This document shows, one piece after another, positions 26,854 to 36,683 of a DNA stretch of 64,000 nucleotides. The position numbers and the translations under genes are program-made. Numbering within the stretch: position 1 is the first letter of the stretch; each line of letters begins with the position of its first letter. The stretch spans positions 682,001 to 746,000 of the forward strand of contig NC_017737.1 of NCBI RefSeq assembly GCF_000259255.1, read 5' to 3'. The DNA is from Helicobacter cetorum MIT 00-7128. Lineage in GTDB: Bacteria; Campylobacterota; Campylobacteria; Campylobacterales; Helicobacteraceae. The notes beneath the pieces were generated by a model. The model was not told where the DNA came from. It ran no database searches and worked only from the letters and a program-made list of their open reading frames with translations.

Positions 26854-28503
26854 TTAGCATTCTATCAATTTTCCATGCTCTAATTTCACATGCTTAGTGG
26901 CTAATTCTAGCGTGCTTGGGTTGTGCGAAATCAAAATAATCAAGCGATTTTCTCTTAATTCTAAAATGCTTTGCTTAATGCTCTCTTCGGTTGTGCTATC
27001 AAGAGCAGAAGTGGCTTCATCAAAGATTAGCACTTGAGCGTCTTTGTATAAGGCTCTAGCAATGGCGATTCTTTGGCGTTGTCCCCCACTAAGATTGGTG
27101 CCAAATTCATCTAAAATACTTTCTATACCATAGGGTAATTTTTCCACAAAATCTAAAGCTTGAGCTTTTTTCAAACACTCTTTGATTTTTATTGCATCAA
27201 TTTCTAAACCATACGCCACATTTTCAGCCACACTCCCATTAAAGATAAACACCCTTTGAGTTACAATGCTAATCTTTTCTCTTAAAGATTTTTGAGTGAT
27301 ACTCTCTATTTTCTTGTCATTGATTAAGATTTCGCCCTTGCTTGGTTCATAAAGGCGTAAGATTAAATTCACAAGCGAACTTTTGCCACTCCCACTTTCA
27401 CCCTTTAAAGCAATGATTTCATTTTGTTGAAATTTCAAGTTAATATCGCTTAAGGCGTAACGTTTTTCATTTTCATAAGCAAGCCATACATTTTTAAGTT
27501 CTATAGTGTGTATGGCGTTATCTAACACAAGCTCTCCATCAATAATAGAAGGCTCTCTTTCTAAAATTTCATGGACTCTATCGCTTGCTACTAAAGCTTC
27601 TTGAAAATTAGAAATAATCCTAGTCAAACGCTTGATGGGAGTATAGAGCATAAAAAGAGCGGTGATAAAAGAAAAAAACGCCCCCACACTAATCTTGCCA
27701 CTAATAACTTCATTCCCCCCTAAATAAATCACTAATGCTATAGCAATGGAGCCTAAAAACTCCATTAAAGGCGAAGAGATTTCAGCCACGGCGATATTTT
27801 TGATACCGATTTTAAAAAACGCTTCATTTTCTTTCACAAAAGCCTTATGCTCTAATCTTTCGCCATTAGAAATTTTAATCGCTTCTACATTGTTAAAGAC
27901 TTCGCTTAAGCGTGCCGTGATTTTAGCGTTACTCTCTTGGTTAGCTTTAGCAAGTTTTTTAACCTTACGAATGATTTTACTAATAGGAATGGCAGCTAAG
28001 GGCATAATCACTAACCCCACTAACGCTAATTTTGGGCTTTGATAAATCACCACACCTACTAATCCTATAATTGTTAACCCCTCTCGCACGCTTTCTGAAA
28101 GATAATTTGACAAACTCGCTCTAATTAAACCTATATCATTAGTAATTCGTGCGATTAATTCGCCCTTTTTAGTCCTATTGAAAAAATCCATTTCCATTTT
28201 TAGAAGGCTTTCTAGCATAGCGTTGCGTAATTTTTTGATAATATCAAGCCCGATGAAGTTAGTAAAATAAGTGCCTAGATAAATGCCCCCACTCTTACCA
28301 AAATACGCCAAAATCACTAAAAAAGGTAATACTTTTAGCATTTCAACATCTTTATTGATAAAAATATCATCTAAGGTGGGTTTGACTAAATAAGTCCCCC
28401 ATGCCGTGCTTAAGGCTACAACGATTGAAGAAAATAAAACAATTATAAAGCTTTTATAATGCTCTTTAAGATACTTAGAATAACGCTTGAAAAAGAGTTT
28501 CAA
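26854..28503 (-). CDS. msbA: Lipid A/lipid exporter MsbA-like ABC transporter
   Basis: 549-residue half-transporter. The membrane domain (1 to about 310) has six helices. The ATPase domain has Walker A GESGSGKSS, signature LSGGQRQR, Walker B VLIFDEATSALD and the switch His in LISHNP. MsbA flips lipid A-core, and in some species lipid-linked oligosaccharide, to the periplasmic leaflet. Same gene neighbourhood as the msbA-annotated gene of H. pylori, next to nixA and the lipoprotein gene. Transported lipid not shown by the sequence. Confidence 0.88.
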   Translation of the reverse strand: MKLFFKRYSKYLKEHYKSFIIVLFSSIVVALSTAWGTYLVKPTLDDIFINKDVEMLKVLPFLVILAYFGKSGGIYLGTYFTNFIGLDIIKKLRNAMLESLLKMEMDFFNRTKKGELIARITNDIGLIRASLSNYLSESVREGLTIIGLVGVVIYQSPKLALVGLVIMPLAAIPISKIIRKVKKLAKANQESNAKITARLSEVFNNVEAIKISNGERLEHKAFVKENEAFFKIGIKNIAVAEISSPLMEFLGSIAIALVIYLGGNEVISGKISVGAFFSFITALFMLYTPIKRLTRIISNFQEALVASDRVHEILEREPSIIDGELVLDNAIHTIELKNVWLAYENEKRYALSDINLKFQQNEIIALKGESGSGKSSLVNLILRLYEPSKGEILINDKKIESITQKSLREKISIVTQRVFIFNGSVAENVAYGLEIDAIKIKECLKKAQALDFVEKLPYGIESILDEFGTNLSGGQRQRIAIARALYKDAQVLIFDEATSALDSTTEESIKQSILELRENRLIILISHNPSTLELATKHVKLEHGKLIEC

Positions 28504-28804
28504 ATGCTTGACCTTTGAATTTGATTAAACTTGTATTATAGTATTTATTGAGAGATTTTTTGGCATTTAGTTAAATAATCAAATAACCAAGTGGTTGGCA
28601 ATGTATTAGCTTATGTTGTGAGGGGGAGACAAATAGGTTATTTGTAGTATTTTAAAATCATTTATATATTTTATAAAAGTATTTTGCTTGACTTTAGTTT
28701 TAGAGCTTGCATAAATTCTTGTATATCTTATTATTTGTGCCACATATTTGCTTGGCATAACTTTTGAACAATGAAAGCTCGTGTCAGTCTTATATAATGT
28801 TCTA

Positions 28805-28909
28805 AGTTTTTTTAGGATTTAGAACACTTTAATTGGTTTCAATCATTTAAGAGTAGGAGGGGTATAAAAGTTTTGGCTAAATTCATCTTAAAAGATGAAT
28901 TTAGTTTTG
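28805..28909 (+). ncRNA. Candidate small RNA in 444-bp spacer
   Basis: The spacer 28504-28947 has no gene. It holds a TATATAAT -10 box at 28791-28798 on the plus strand and, about 70 bp on, a 13-bp perfect hairpin (28877-28904) followed by TTTTGT. Together they would make a transcript of about 105 nt. No similarity to a known sRNA recognised. The hairpin could instead simply terminate the minus-strand hcp gene. Confidence 0.3.
28877..28904. terminator. Strong hairpin downstream of hcp gene
   Basis: CTAAATTCATCTT and AAGATGAATTTAG separated by 2 nt, T run on the plus strand. It lies 44 bp after the hcp stop (minus strand) and can serve either direction. Confidence 0.65.
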
Positions 28910-28947
28910 TAATCTCAAATAGCTAAAGAAAATTATAGCTAAGGGGT

Positions 28948-30096
28948 TTATTTAGCTAATCTTTCATGTTTTTTGCAACCCTCTTTAGAGCCTAAATCAC
29001 ATGCTTTTTTGAAAAAGGCGGCTGCTTGGTCATCATCTTTTTTCACATTCTTGCCCTTTTGATATAGATTACCTAAGTTATTGCAAGCATCCTTATTTCC
29101 AAAATTACAAGCTTTTGCATAGAGAGCTACAGCTTGTTCGTAGTCTTTAGACACACCTTGCCCATTAGTATACATTACGGCTAGATTGAAACAACCGGTT
29201 CCAAAACCTAATTCGCATGACTTGGTGTAAAGGGTAACAGTTTTAGCAAGGTCTTGAGATACAAATTGTCCGCTTTGATACTTGTCGCCTAAAGTATTAC
29301 AAGCGCTACCATTTTTTAAAGTGCAAGCTCTTTTGTAGAATTCAACCGCTCGCTTGTCATTTTGTGGCACACCTTGTCCGTTAGTATACATAATGCCTAG
29401 ACTATTACATCCATTTCCATTATTTAGGTTACATGATTTTTGATAAAGTTCTATGGCTTGTTTATTATCTTTAGCCACGCCTCTTCCATTAGCATACATA
29501 ACACCTAGGTTATTACAGCCATTGCCATCATCTAAACCGCATGCTTTTTTATAAAGAGCTACTGCTTGACCATAGTCTTTAGACGCACCTTGTCCATTTT
29601 GATACATAATGCCTAAATTGGTGCATCCACTTCCAATACCTAATTCACATGCTTTTTTGTAGAGGGTTACAGCCTTTTCGTAATCTTGCGCTACACCTTG
29701 TCCATTTTGATACATGCTAGCTAGATTGCTACAACTATCTCCAATTTTTAAATCACAAGCTTTTTTATAAAGGTCTAAAGCCTGCTTATCATCTTTAGCT
29801 ATGCCTCGGGCGTTAGCATACATCACTCCTAGATTGTAACAACTATCTCCAACACCTAAATCGCATGCTTTTTTATATAGAGCCACGGCTTGCTCATAGT
29901 CTTTGGACACGCCTTGAGCGTTTTGATACATGACACCCAAATTGTTACAAGCGCTACCATTTCCAGCATCACATTGCTGTTTGAGTTCATCAGGATTTGG
30001 AGCACTAGGGGTATCTGCCATAGCAGAACTGATACATAGACTACCTGCTACTAATGCTCTCAATAAAGTTTTATAAGAGATAAAATTTTTCAACAT
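28948..30096 (-). CDS. Secreted cysteine-rich Sel1-repeat protein (Hcp family)
   Basis: 382 residues. Signal peptide MLKNFISYKTLLRALVAG... with cleavage after SSAMA. Nine 36-residue Sel1 repeats of the type C-x-NLGVMY-NGQGV...A-x-x-LYKKAC, each with a cysteine pair that forms the helix-bridging disulphide of Hcp proteins. Hcp proteins are periplasmic or secreted and immunogenic in H. pylori; some have been reported to bind beta-lactams. I start at ATG 30096 because AAGGA is 7 bp upstream; 10 codons upstream is another ATG without one. Which Hcp letter applies cannot be told here. Confidence 0.9.
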   Translation of the reverse strand: MLKNFISYKTLLRALVAGSLCISSAMADTPSAPNPDELKQQCDAGNGSACNNLGVMYQNAQGVSKDYEQAVALYKKACDLGVGDSCYNLGVMYANARGIAKDDKQALDLYKKACDLKIGDSCSNLASMYQNGQGVAQDYEKAVTLYKKACELGIGSGCTNLGIMYQNGQGASKDYGQAVALYKKACGLDDGNGCNNLGVMYANGRGVAKDNKQAIELYQKSCNLNNGNGCNSLGIMYTNGQGVPQNDKRAVEFYKRACTLKNGSACNTLGDKYQSGQFVSQDLAKTVTLYTKSCELGFGTGCFNLAVMYTNGQGVSKDYEQAVALYAKACNFGNKDACNNLGNLYQKGKNVKKDDDQAAAFFKKACDLGSKEGCKKHERLAK

Positions 30097-30250
30097 TGAA
30101 AATTCCTTGATGTTAGAGTTAAGCATAATAAAACGAATGTAGATTATACTATATTTTAGTCTCTAAGTGCACTTATGGTGGAGTTTTTGTTTCATCTATT
30201 AAAGCAAGATACACAACATTAAGAAAATTAGTAATCTTTAATAAAATGAC

Positions 30251-30472
30251 CTAAAAATCATCGCTAACATTTGGCATAGCCTCATAACCAGCATCTTTAA
30301 TGGCATTTTCAATTGCTTTGGCATTTGTCAAGCTAGAAAATTCCACAAGAACGGTTTTCTTAGAGGTGTTTACATTGATATGATTAATACCACTTAATTC
30401 ACCAATATAGCTTTCTAATTTTTCTACACATCTTTTACCAACAATTGTAGGCACAAAAAAACTTACTCTCAT
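30251..30472 (-). CDS. Degenerate CopP-like HMA-domain protein
   Basis: 73-residue heavy-metal-associated (beta-alpha-beta-beta-alpha-beta) fold, 59 bp downstream of copP and similar along its length. The metal site differs: copP has TCEHCVDK, while this has VGKRCVEK, so the first Cys of CxxC is lost and only C15 remains. It cannot bind Cu(I) in the usual two-thiolate way. Perhaps a duplicated copy that changed role, or is decaying. Start ATG with AAGGAAG-like site. Confidence 0.75.
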   Translation of the reverse strand: MRVSFFVPTIVGKRCVEKLESYIGELSGINHINVNTSKKTVLVEFSSLTNAKAIENAIKDAGYEAMPNVSDDF

Positions 30473-30531
30473 ACGCTTCCTTTTTACTAGATTTAAATTC
30501 TAAAATTATGTGGATTGCTTTTTTTAAGATA

Positions 30532-30741
30532 CTAATCCACAACTTCTTGCCCCGCATCAAGCAAGGCTTCTTTAATCGCATTTTCAGTGGCTGGGGCATC
30601 AAACTCTACGCTTACACTTTTTTCTTCAATGCTTACATCAATCAAGCTCACGCCTTCAATTTCACCTACAAACTTCTCAATCTTATCCACACAATGCTCG
30701 CAAGTAATGCTTGGCACTTTAAAAATAACCTTTGAACTCAT
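30532..30741 (-). CDS. copP: Copper chaperone CopP (CopZ-like)
   Basis: 69-residue single HMA domain with Cu(I) motif ITCEHC near residues 12-17. In the cytosol it hands copper to CopA. Its ATG abuts the copA stop codon with no gap, so it is translationally linked, as in H. pylori. Confidence 0.93.
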   Translation of the reverse strand: MSSKVIFKVPSITCEHCVDKIEKFVGEIEGVSLIDVSIEEKSVSVEFDAPATENAIKEALLDAGQEVVD

Positions 30742-32979
30742 TTAACTATCCTTAATTTTAAATTTTCTTAGCCTTTGGGCGTTTAAGACCACACTTACAG
30801 AGCTTAAACTCATCGCTAGACTTGCTAACATAGGATTTAGCATAATATCTAGTTTATAAGCGACTCCACAAGCTAAAGGGATAAATATGCTATTATAGCA
30901 AAAAGCCCAAAACAAATTTTCTTTAATATTCTTAATCGTTGCTTGGCTTAATTTAATCGCACTATAAACAGATTTAATATCGTTGTTAAAACTTACAATA
31001 TCAGCGCTTTGAACACTCACATCACTTCCTTTAGCCATAACAACTGCCACATCACTTATGGCAAGGCTTGGGGCATCATTCAAGCCATCGCCTACCATCA
31101 TAACAATTTCACCCTTTTCTTTAAGCTCTTTAATGGTGTTGAGCTTGTCATCTGGTTTTGCGTTAGCCTTATAACTATCTAGTCCTAAATCTAGGGCGCA
31201 TTTTTTGACATTTTCTTCATTATCCCCACTTAAAAGCATGGTCTTTATGCCTAAGTTTTTAATGCTTGCTAGATGTTCTTTGACTCCCACTTTAGGTAAG
31301 TCTTCTAAAACAAACGCTCCCAAAAGCTCATCTTCATTTTCACTAATGACCCTACCTACAAAAACTAAAATCCCCCTTTCTGTAATTTCTAGGGTGTTAT
31401 TAGGTTTAAAGAACTCGCTATTACCCACTTTTATCATCTCTTCAACGCCCTTATAATCCATTTTAGCACTGATACCAAAACCGGTTTTGACTTTGACTTC
31501 TTGAATCTCTTTTAAAGGGGTGTTATGGTTTTTAGCGTATTCTACAATACCCTTAGCAATGACATGTTCGCTACTGCTCTCAATGCTTAAAGCTAGGCTT
31601 AATAAATCTTGTAATTCTATGTTTGGACTTAGGATAACTTCCTTGACCATAGGTTTGCCATTAGTGAGTGTGCCGGTTTTATCAAATACAATCATGCTAA
31701 CTAGGCGCACTTTTTCTAAGCTTGGAGCGTTTTTAAAGAATAGTCCTAAGCTACTAGCCTTTTGATTAGCCACTAAAATACTCATAGGTGTTGCTAAGCC
31801 TAAAGCGCATGGGCAAGAAATCACAAGAACTGCAATAAATACTTCCAAAGCCATGCCAAAATTACTCCAAAAATCAGGCTTTGGTGCGATTATGAGCCAC
31901 ACGATAAAAGCAAGGCTTGCAATCGCTATAACACTTGGCACAAACACGCTTGAGACCTTGTCTGCTAGGCGAGAAATCTCTGCCTTAGAATTTTGAGCGT
32001 TATTGATAAGCTCTATGATTTTAGATAGGGTGCTATTTTTATTAGAATGCGTAGCTTTGATTAAAAAACTCGTGTGGCTATTAAGAGTGCCTGAAAAGAC
32101 TTTATCACCGACTTTTTTATAAATAGGCAAGGCTTCACCTGTAAGCATACTCTCATCTAATTCGCCTTCGCCCTCTATGATTTCGCCATCTATGGGAATA
32201 TAACTGCCGGGTAAAATCTTTAAAATATCGCCTACTTCTATGCTATCTATTAAAACTTCAATTTGATTATCATTTTCTATTTTTAGCGCTGTTTTTGGGG
32301 CGTTTTTCATCAAGGCTTGCATAGCATCTAAAGCTTTATCTTTAGAAATATTTTCAATGCGTTTGCCAATCATTACAAACATTAAAATCACGCATACGCT
32401 CTCAAAATAATAATGCGTTTCATTGAGATTTTGTTGGTATGCAAGGTATAGGCTATATAGGCTGTATAAAAACGCAGAGCTTGTGCCTATGGCTATAAGG
32501 CTACTCATGTTGGGTTGTTTGTGCCATAGGGCTTTAAAACCTTGAATAAAGAAATCTCTTCCAAAGTGCATAACAATCAAAGTCCCTACAAGTTGCAAAC
32601 ATGCGTTTAAAAAGCTACTATGATTATCACTTGTGAGTAGATTGCTAGGTAAAAGGTTGGGTAAGAGCATAGCACCCATAGAGAGATATAAAACAAAAAG
32701 CGTAAAGACTATAGTTCCTAGTAGTTTGGTGGTGGGGCTTAAAAATTCTTTTTTGGAATTTGATGCTAAGGTCTTTTTGGGGCTATAACCTAGTTTTTCT
32801 ACAAGTTTAAAAATCTCTTCTAAAGAGCTTTTATTTTCATCAAAAGTAACGCTCGCACTTTTACTTAAGAGATTAACTTCTATTTTTTCAATAAAACTTT
32901 TGCGTCCTAAAGAGCGTTCAATTCCGCTAGAACAAGCCGTGCAAGTCATACCTTCTATATAAAAAGTTTCTTGTTTCAT
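30742..32979 (-). CDS. copA: Copper-exporting P1B-type ATPase CopA
   Basis: 745-residue Cu+ exporter of the inner membrane. N-terminal HMA with GMTCTACSSG (C13, C16), eight predicted transmembrane helices, SCPCALGLATP (the CPC metal site), the TGEALP actuator motif, phosphorylation site DKTGTLTNG and hinge GDGLNDAP. Length matches the family. It begins the copA-copP-HMA transcript, and 26 bp upstream the pssA gene ends on the same strand. Confidence 0.97.
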   Translation of the reverse strand: MKQETFYIEGMTCTACSSGIERSLGRKSFIEKIEVNLLSKSASVTFDENKSSLEEIFKLVEKLGYSPKKTLASNSKKEFLSPTTKLLGTIVFTLFVLYLSMGAMLLPNLLPSNLLTSDNHSSFLNACLQLVGTLIVMHFGRDFFIQGFKALWHKQPNMSSLIAIGTSSAFLYSLYSLYLAYQQNLNETHYYFESVCVILMFVMIGKRIENISKDKALDAMQALMKNAPKTALKIENDNQIEVLIDSIEVGDILKILPGSYIPIDGEIIEGEGELDESMLTGEALPIYKKVGDKVFSGTLNSHTSFLIKATHSNKNSTLSKIIELINNAQNSKAEISRLADKVSSVFVPSVIAIASLAFIVWLIIAPKPDFWSNFGMALEVFIAVLVISCPCALGLATPMSILVANQKASSLGLFFKNAPSLEKVRLVSMIVFDKTGTLTNGKPMVKEVILSPNIELQDLLSLALSIESSSEHVIAKGIVEYAKNHNTPLKEIQEVKVKTGFGISAKMDYKGVEEMIKVGNSEFFKPNNTLEITERGILVFVGRVISENEDELLGAFVLEDLPKVGVKEHLASIKNLGIKTMLLSGDNEENVKKCALDLGLDSYKANAKPDDKLNTIKELKEKGEIVMMVGDGLNDAPSLAISDVAVVMAKGSDVSVQSADIVSFNNDIKSVYSAIKLSQATIKNIKENLFWAFCYNSIFIPLACGVAYKLDIMLNPMLASLAMSLSSVSVVLNAQRLRKFKIKDS

Positions 32980-33005
32980 ATCTAATCCTTTTTATATTTT
33001 AACCC

Positions 33006-33713
33006 TTATGTATTGCGTTTAAAAATAATTTTTACCATTAAGCAAACCCAGCGTAAAATCCCATAGAATAAATAAACAAGCATAAACGCACTTAATACCT
33101 CTAGGGGGCGCACAAAAACGAGCAATAGGAAAATCAACACTAAAATAAAAAGCTTGAGATTCCATTTGACTTTTTTAAAATTAGGGTAGCGGATATTGCT
33201 TACCATAAGCACCCCTAGTAAGACAATATAGGCTAAGAAAAACTTTATCCACAATTCTTCTAAAAAATGATATTTATTATCTAGCAATACTCCAAGCACC
33301 ACCAATACCGCTGCTGCAGGAATAGGAATACCTATGAAAGAGTAGGGGTCGCTTGTGTTAGTGCTAATATTAAATCGTGCAAGGCGTATCGCTCCAAAAA
33401 TCACAAATAATGCACTCACAGCCATACCGATGCGTCCAAAGTTATGACCCATATAAAAATAAGCAATCATGCTAGGGGCTACTCCAAAAGCGACCACATC
33501 AGCTAAAGAATCAAATTCTACGCCAAATTTGCTCGTGGTATTTGTAAGTCTTGCTACACGCCCATCAAGTCCATCTAAAATAAGGCTTGCTACAACAAGC
33601 CAACAAGCCATAACAAATTCTTGACTTGAGGCATAGAACATGCTCATCACACCTAGAAAAATACTACTAGCAGTGAAGAGATTGGGGAAGAGATAAAGGG
33701 GTTTAATAGGCAT
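33006..33713 (-). CDS. pssA: CDP-diacylglycerol-serine O-phosphatidyltransferase
   Basis: Makes phosphatidylserine from CDP-diacylglycerol and L-serine, the precursor of phosphatidylethanolamine, at the inner membrane. 235 residues, about six helices. The CDP-alcohol phosphotransferase motif DG-x2-AR-x8-G-x3-D-x3-D is seen as LDGLDGRVARLTNTTSKFG followed by VEFDSLADVV. Conserved position between ftsH and copA, as in H. pylori. Confidence 0.93.
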   Translation of the reverse strand: MPIKPLYLFPNLFTASSIFLGVMSMFYASSQEFVMACWLVVASLILDGLDGRVARLTNTTSKFGVEFDSLADVVAFGVAPSMIAYFYMGHNFGRIGMAVSALFVIFGAIRLARFNISTNTSDPYSFIGIPIPAAAVLVVLGVLLDNKYHFLEELWIKFFLAYIVLLGVLMVSNIRYPNFKKVKWNLKLFILVLIFLLLVFVRPLEVLSAFMLVYLFYGILRWVCLMVKIIFKRNT

Positions 33714-33777
33714 TAGTATATCCCTTGCATTTCATTAAGTAGGCCAAGAATGAAAGAATAAGTGAAACCAAACATTC

Positions 33778-35679
33778 TTATCCTACATGTTCTTCTAGGG
33801 GAACTAAACGGCTTTCTAAATTATTTGCCACCTCATACTCACCAATAATCTCTCTAACTCTTTCGCCAGAGATTACTTCCTTATCAAACAGCTCTTTAAC
33901 CATAATTTCAATAGCATCTTTATAGTCGCTCAAGGTTTGTTTGACATGGTTGTAGCGTTCATCTAAGAGGTTTTTGATAAAATTATCCATGCTCTCTGCG
34001 GTTTTTTCACTAAATTCCCTAGATGAGCCAAACCCTCCACCTAAAAAGGCATTGCGTTGTTTTTCTAACACCATAAGCCCGCTCACACTGCTCATGCCAT
34101 AGTAACTTACCATGCCTTTAATAATATCAGTAGCCCTTTCTAAATCATTGCTTGCACCAGTAGAAATTTCTTCCAAAAAGACATCTTCGGCTGCTCTTCC
34201 GCCTAAAAGCACATCAATTTCAGCAATCAACTCATGCTTTTGCATTAAATATTTGTTTTCTTCAGGTGTGTTGAGTGTATAGCCTAGAGCTGCCATGCCT
34301 CTTGGAATGATAGAGACTTTATTCACTCTCGCACTTCCTTTAGTCATTTCAGAAATTACAGCATGACCGCTTTCATGGTAGGCGACAATTTTCTTTTCTT
34401 TAGGGCTAATTCTTCTACTTTTCTTTTCTAATCCTGCAATACCCCTTTCTACCGCCTCTTTTAAGTGTTGTTGTTTGACTTCTTTTTGATTGTTTCTTCC
34501 AGCTAATAATGCAGCCTCATTAACAATATTGGCTAAATCTGCTCCAGCTAGACCTGCAGTAAGCTTTGCAACTTCTTGTAAATCTACATCATTAGCAAGT
34601 TTCACACCCTTGATATGCACTTTTAAAATTTCCACTCTGCCATTGAAATCAGGCTTATCTACTAAAACCTGTCTGTCAAAGCGACCGGGTCTTAAAAGGG
34701 CTGGGTCTAAAATCTCAGGGCGGTTTGTGGCAGCTAAAACAATTACAGGGGCATTTTCGCTCCCAAAACCATCCATTTCGGCTAAGAGTTGGTTTAGGGT
34801 CTGCTCTCTTTCATCATTCCCACTTACCATGCCTCCTGCGGCTCTGCTCTTACCTATAGCATCAATTTCATCAATAAAAATGATGCTAGGAGCTTCCTTT
34901 TTAGCGATTTCAAATAAGTCTCTTACTCTGCTTGCACCTAAGCCTACAAACATTTCAATAAAACTACTACCGCCCATAGAAAAGAATGGCACATTTGCCT
35001 CACCGGCCACTGCTTTAGCTAAAAGGGTTTTGCCCGTTCCCGGAGGGCCTACTAAAAGCACACCTTTAGGAATTTTTGCTCCTAAACTTGCATAGCGCTC
35101 AGGATATTTTAAAAAATCTACAATTTCTACAACTTCTTCTTTAGCCTCTTCATTACCAGCCATATCGTTAAAGCGCACTTTTGGTTTTTCAGCATTGATG
35201 AGTTTTTTAGCCCCACCCATGCCAAAAATGCCTCCACCCATATTTTTTTGCATGCGATTTGCCATAAACATCCATAAGCCCAAAATCACAAGCACGGGCA
35301 TAAGCCACCCTAGCATGTCTGTAAAGAAGTTAGACTCACTAAAGCCTGAATAATTGATTTTTTTCTCATCTAAAAGCGGGACGAGGGTTAAATCAGGCAC
35401 TCGTTTAGCAATATAGATAATGCGTGAGTTGCCTTCTTTGTGGCTCGCTTTGATGAGCGTTTGACCTATGCTGACATTTTCTACTTCATTATTACTAATG
35501 AGTTGTTTAATCTCATGATAGCTTACATTTTTAGTGCTAGAAGATAAGAAATGTTCGCCAAATCCGCTTTCAGCGCTATTAAAAGAGCGCAAAAATAGTA
35601 TTAGAAGTATGCCACAAAGGACAATCAACACGATAGGGTTTTGTAAAAATGGTTTTTTGGGTTCATTGGTTGGTTTCAT
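33778..35679 (-). CDS. ftsH: ATP-dependent zinc metalloprotease FtsH
   Basis: Membrane-bound AAA+ protease that degrades membrane and regulatory proteins. 633 residues. Two N-terminal transmembrane helices (about 12-28 and 119-140), AAA domain with Walker A GPPGTGKT, Walker B IIFIDEIDAIG and second region of homology NRPEILDPALLRPGRFDR, and a zinc protease domain with HESGH near residue 434. Its ATG overlaps the prmA stop by one base. Confidence 0.97.
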   Translation of the reverse strand: MKPTNEPKKPFLQNPIVLIVLCGILLILFLRSFNSAESGFGEHFLSSSTKNVSYHEIKQLISNNEVENVSIGQTLIKASHKEGNSRIIYIAKRVPDLTLVPLLDEKKINYSGFSESNFFTDMLGWLMPVLVILGLWMFMANRMQKNMGGGIFGMGGAKKLINAEKPKVRFNDMAGNEEAKEEVVEIVDFLKYPERYASLGAKIPKGVLLVGPPGTGKTLLAKAVAGEANVPFFSMGGSSFIEMFVGLGASRVRDLFEIAKKEAPSIIFIDEIDAIGKSRAAGGMVSGNDEREQTLNQLLAEMDGFGSENAPVIVLAATNRPEILDPALLRPGRFDRQVLVDKPDFNGRVEILKVHIKGVKLANDVDLQEVAKLTAGLAGADLANIVNEAALLAGRNNQKEVKQQHLKEAVERGIAGLEKKSRRISPKEKKIVAYHESGHAVISEMTKGSARVNKVSIIPRGMAALGYTLNTPEENKYLMQKHELIAEIDVLLGGRAAEDVFLEEISTGASNDLERATDIIKGMVSYYGMSSVSGLMVLEKQRNAFLGGGFGSSREFSEKTAESMDNFIKNLLDERYNHVKQTLSDYKDAIEIMVKELFDKEVISGERVREIIGEYEVANNLESRLVPLEEHVG

Positions 35680-36671
35680 TAAAATCCTTGATGATTTACT
35701 TGTTTTTTAAGAAGTTTTAGAGCAACCCATTCATTACGCTTTTTTTGTTCTAAGACTTCAAAATCTTGATAGATTTGTAGCACAGAATCTAAATGAGTTT
35801 CTAAAATCCCCGAAACAATAAGAATATTATCACAAAGGCGTAAAAATTCACTATGCAAAGTTTTAATCACATCAGCAACAATATTAGCCACTACGACATC
35901 AAAAAGCCCATTGATATGTTGGGTAGAGCCTTGAAACACTTCATCTTGAGCGTTTAATTCTAGGTGATTTAGGGCAAAATTTTGTAAAGTGGCTTGGATA
36001 GCAAGAGAATCAGTATCACAAGCTGTTAATGAGCTAGTGCCTTGTTTTTTCATAGCAATACTTAAAATCCCACTCCCACAACCCACATCTAAAACTTTTT
36101 TATTTTCTAAATCAATATTGGAGAGTAATTCCAAGCACATAGAAGTGCTTTCGTGATGCCCCGAGCCAAAGGCAAGTCCCGGATTGATTAAAAGGTCGCA
36201 ATTAGTAGGAATATCGCTTGGCTTTTCGTGCCAACTTGGGCGGATATGAAACTTTGCGCATTGCACCGGCAAGACACTCTTTTGGTAGGCATCCAACCAA
36301 TCTTGATTTTTGAGTTGCTGGGTAAAATAATAAAAATCAATATCTTTATCTAGGCGTTGCTTAAGGATTGAACAAAAATGCTCTAACTTTGGCAGTAAAG
36401 AAGTGCTAGGGTCTGATTCAAGACGCACCACTACAAAACTTTCTTTTAAAAGAGATTGAGTGTCTTTGATAGGAGTTTTTGAGGCATTTTTTGTAGAGAA
36501 ATACTCCCAATTCTTACTCGCTAAAACATCAATTGTCTTTGTCTCGTTGAAAGCCCTTAAGTTTTCTAAATTTGTCTCTTCAAGGGCTAAATTGAGCGTT
36601 TGTGCGAGAAAGTCCATAAAGACCTCACGCTCTGTAAAAAAAACAAAAAAAGTTTCAAAATATATCATCAT
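35679..36671 (-). CDS. prmA: Ribosomal protein L11 methyltransferase PrmA
   Basis: SAM-dependent methyltransferase that methylates ribosomal protein L11. 330 residues. N-terminal substrate-recognition region; catalytic domain with LINPGLAFGSGHHESTSMCL, motif I LDVGCGSGILSIAM and VVANIVAD (the NPP-like site). Start kept at the first ATG pair because the upstream stretch MIYFETFFVFF fits the H. pylori protein as I recall it; ATG 36617 is an alternative. T7 and T8 runs occur at codons 6-13. Between cheY1 and ftsH. Confidence 0.9.
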   Translation of the reverse strand: MMIYFETFFVFFTEREVFMDFLAQTLNLALEETNLENLRAFNETKTIDVLASKNWEYFSTKNASKTPIKDTQSLLKESFVVVRLESDPSTSLLPKLEHFCSILKQRLDKDIDFYYFTQQLKNQDWLDAYQKSVLPVQCAKFHIRPSWHEKPSDIPTNCDLLINPGLAFGSGHHESTSMCLELLSNIDLENKKVLDVGCGSGILSIAMKKQGTSSLTACDTDSLAIQATLQNFALNHLELNAQDEVFQGSTQHINGLFDVVVANIVADVIKTLHSEFLRLCDNILIVSGILETHLDSVLQIYQDFEVLEQKKRNEWVALKLLKKQVNHQGF

Positions 36672-36683
36672 CTAATGACATGC

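Noticed and set aside
34490-35095. 201-codon plus-strand ORF inside ftsH
   Set aside because: Antisense shadow of a strongly conserved gene; Ser/Pro/Leu-rich composition typical of a reverse frame.
36636-36651. A8 and A7 runs at the 5' end of prmA as a phase-variation site
   Set aside because: Runs are short, the frame is intact and the residues fit the family; kept only as a note in the prmA entry.
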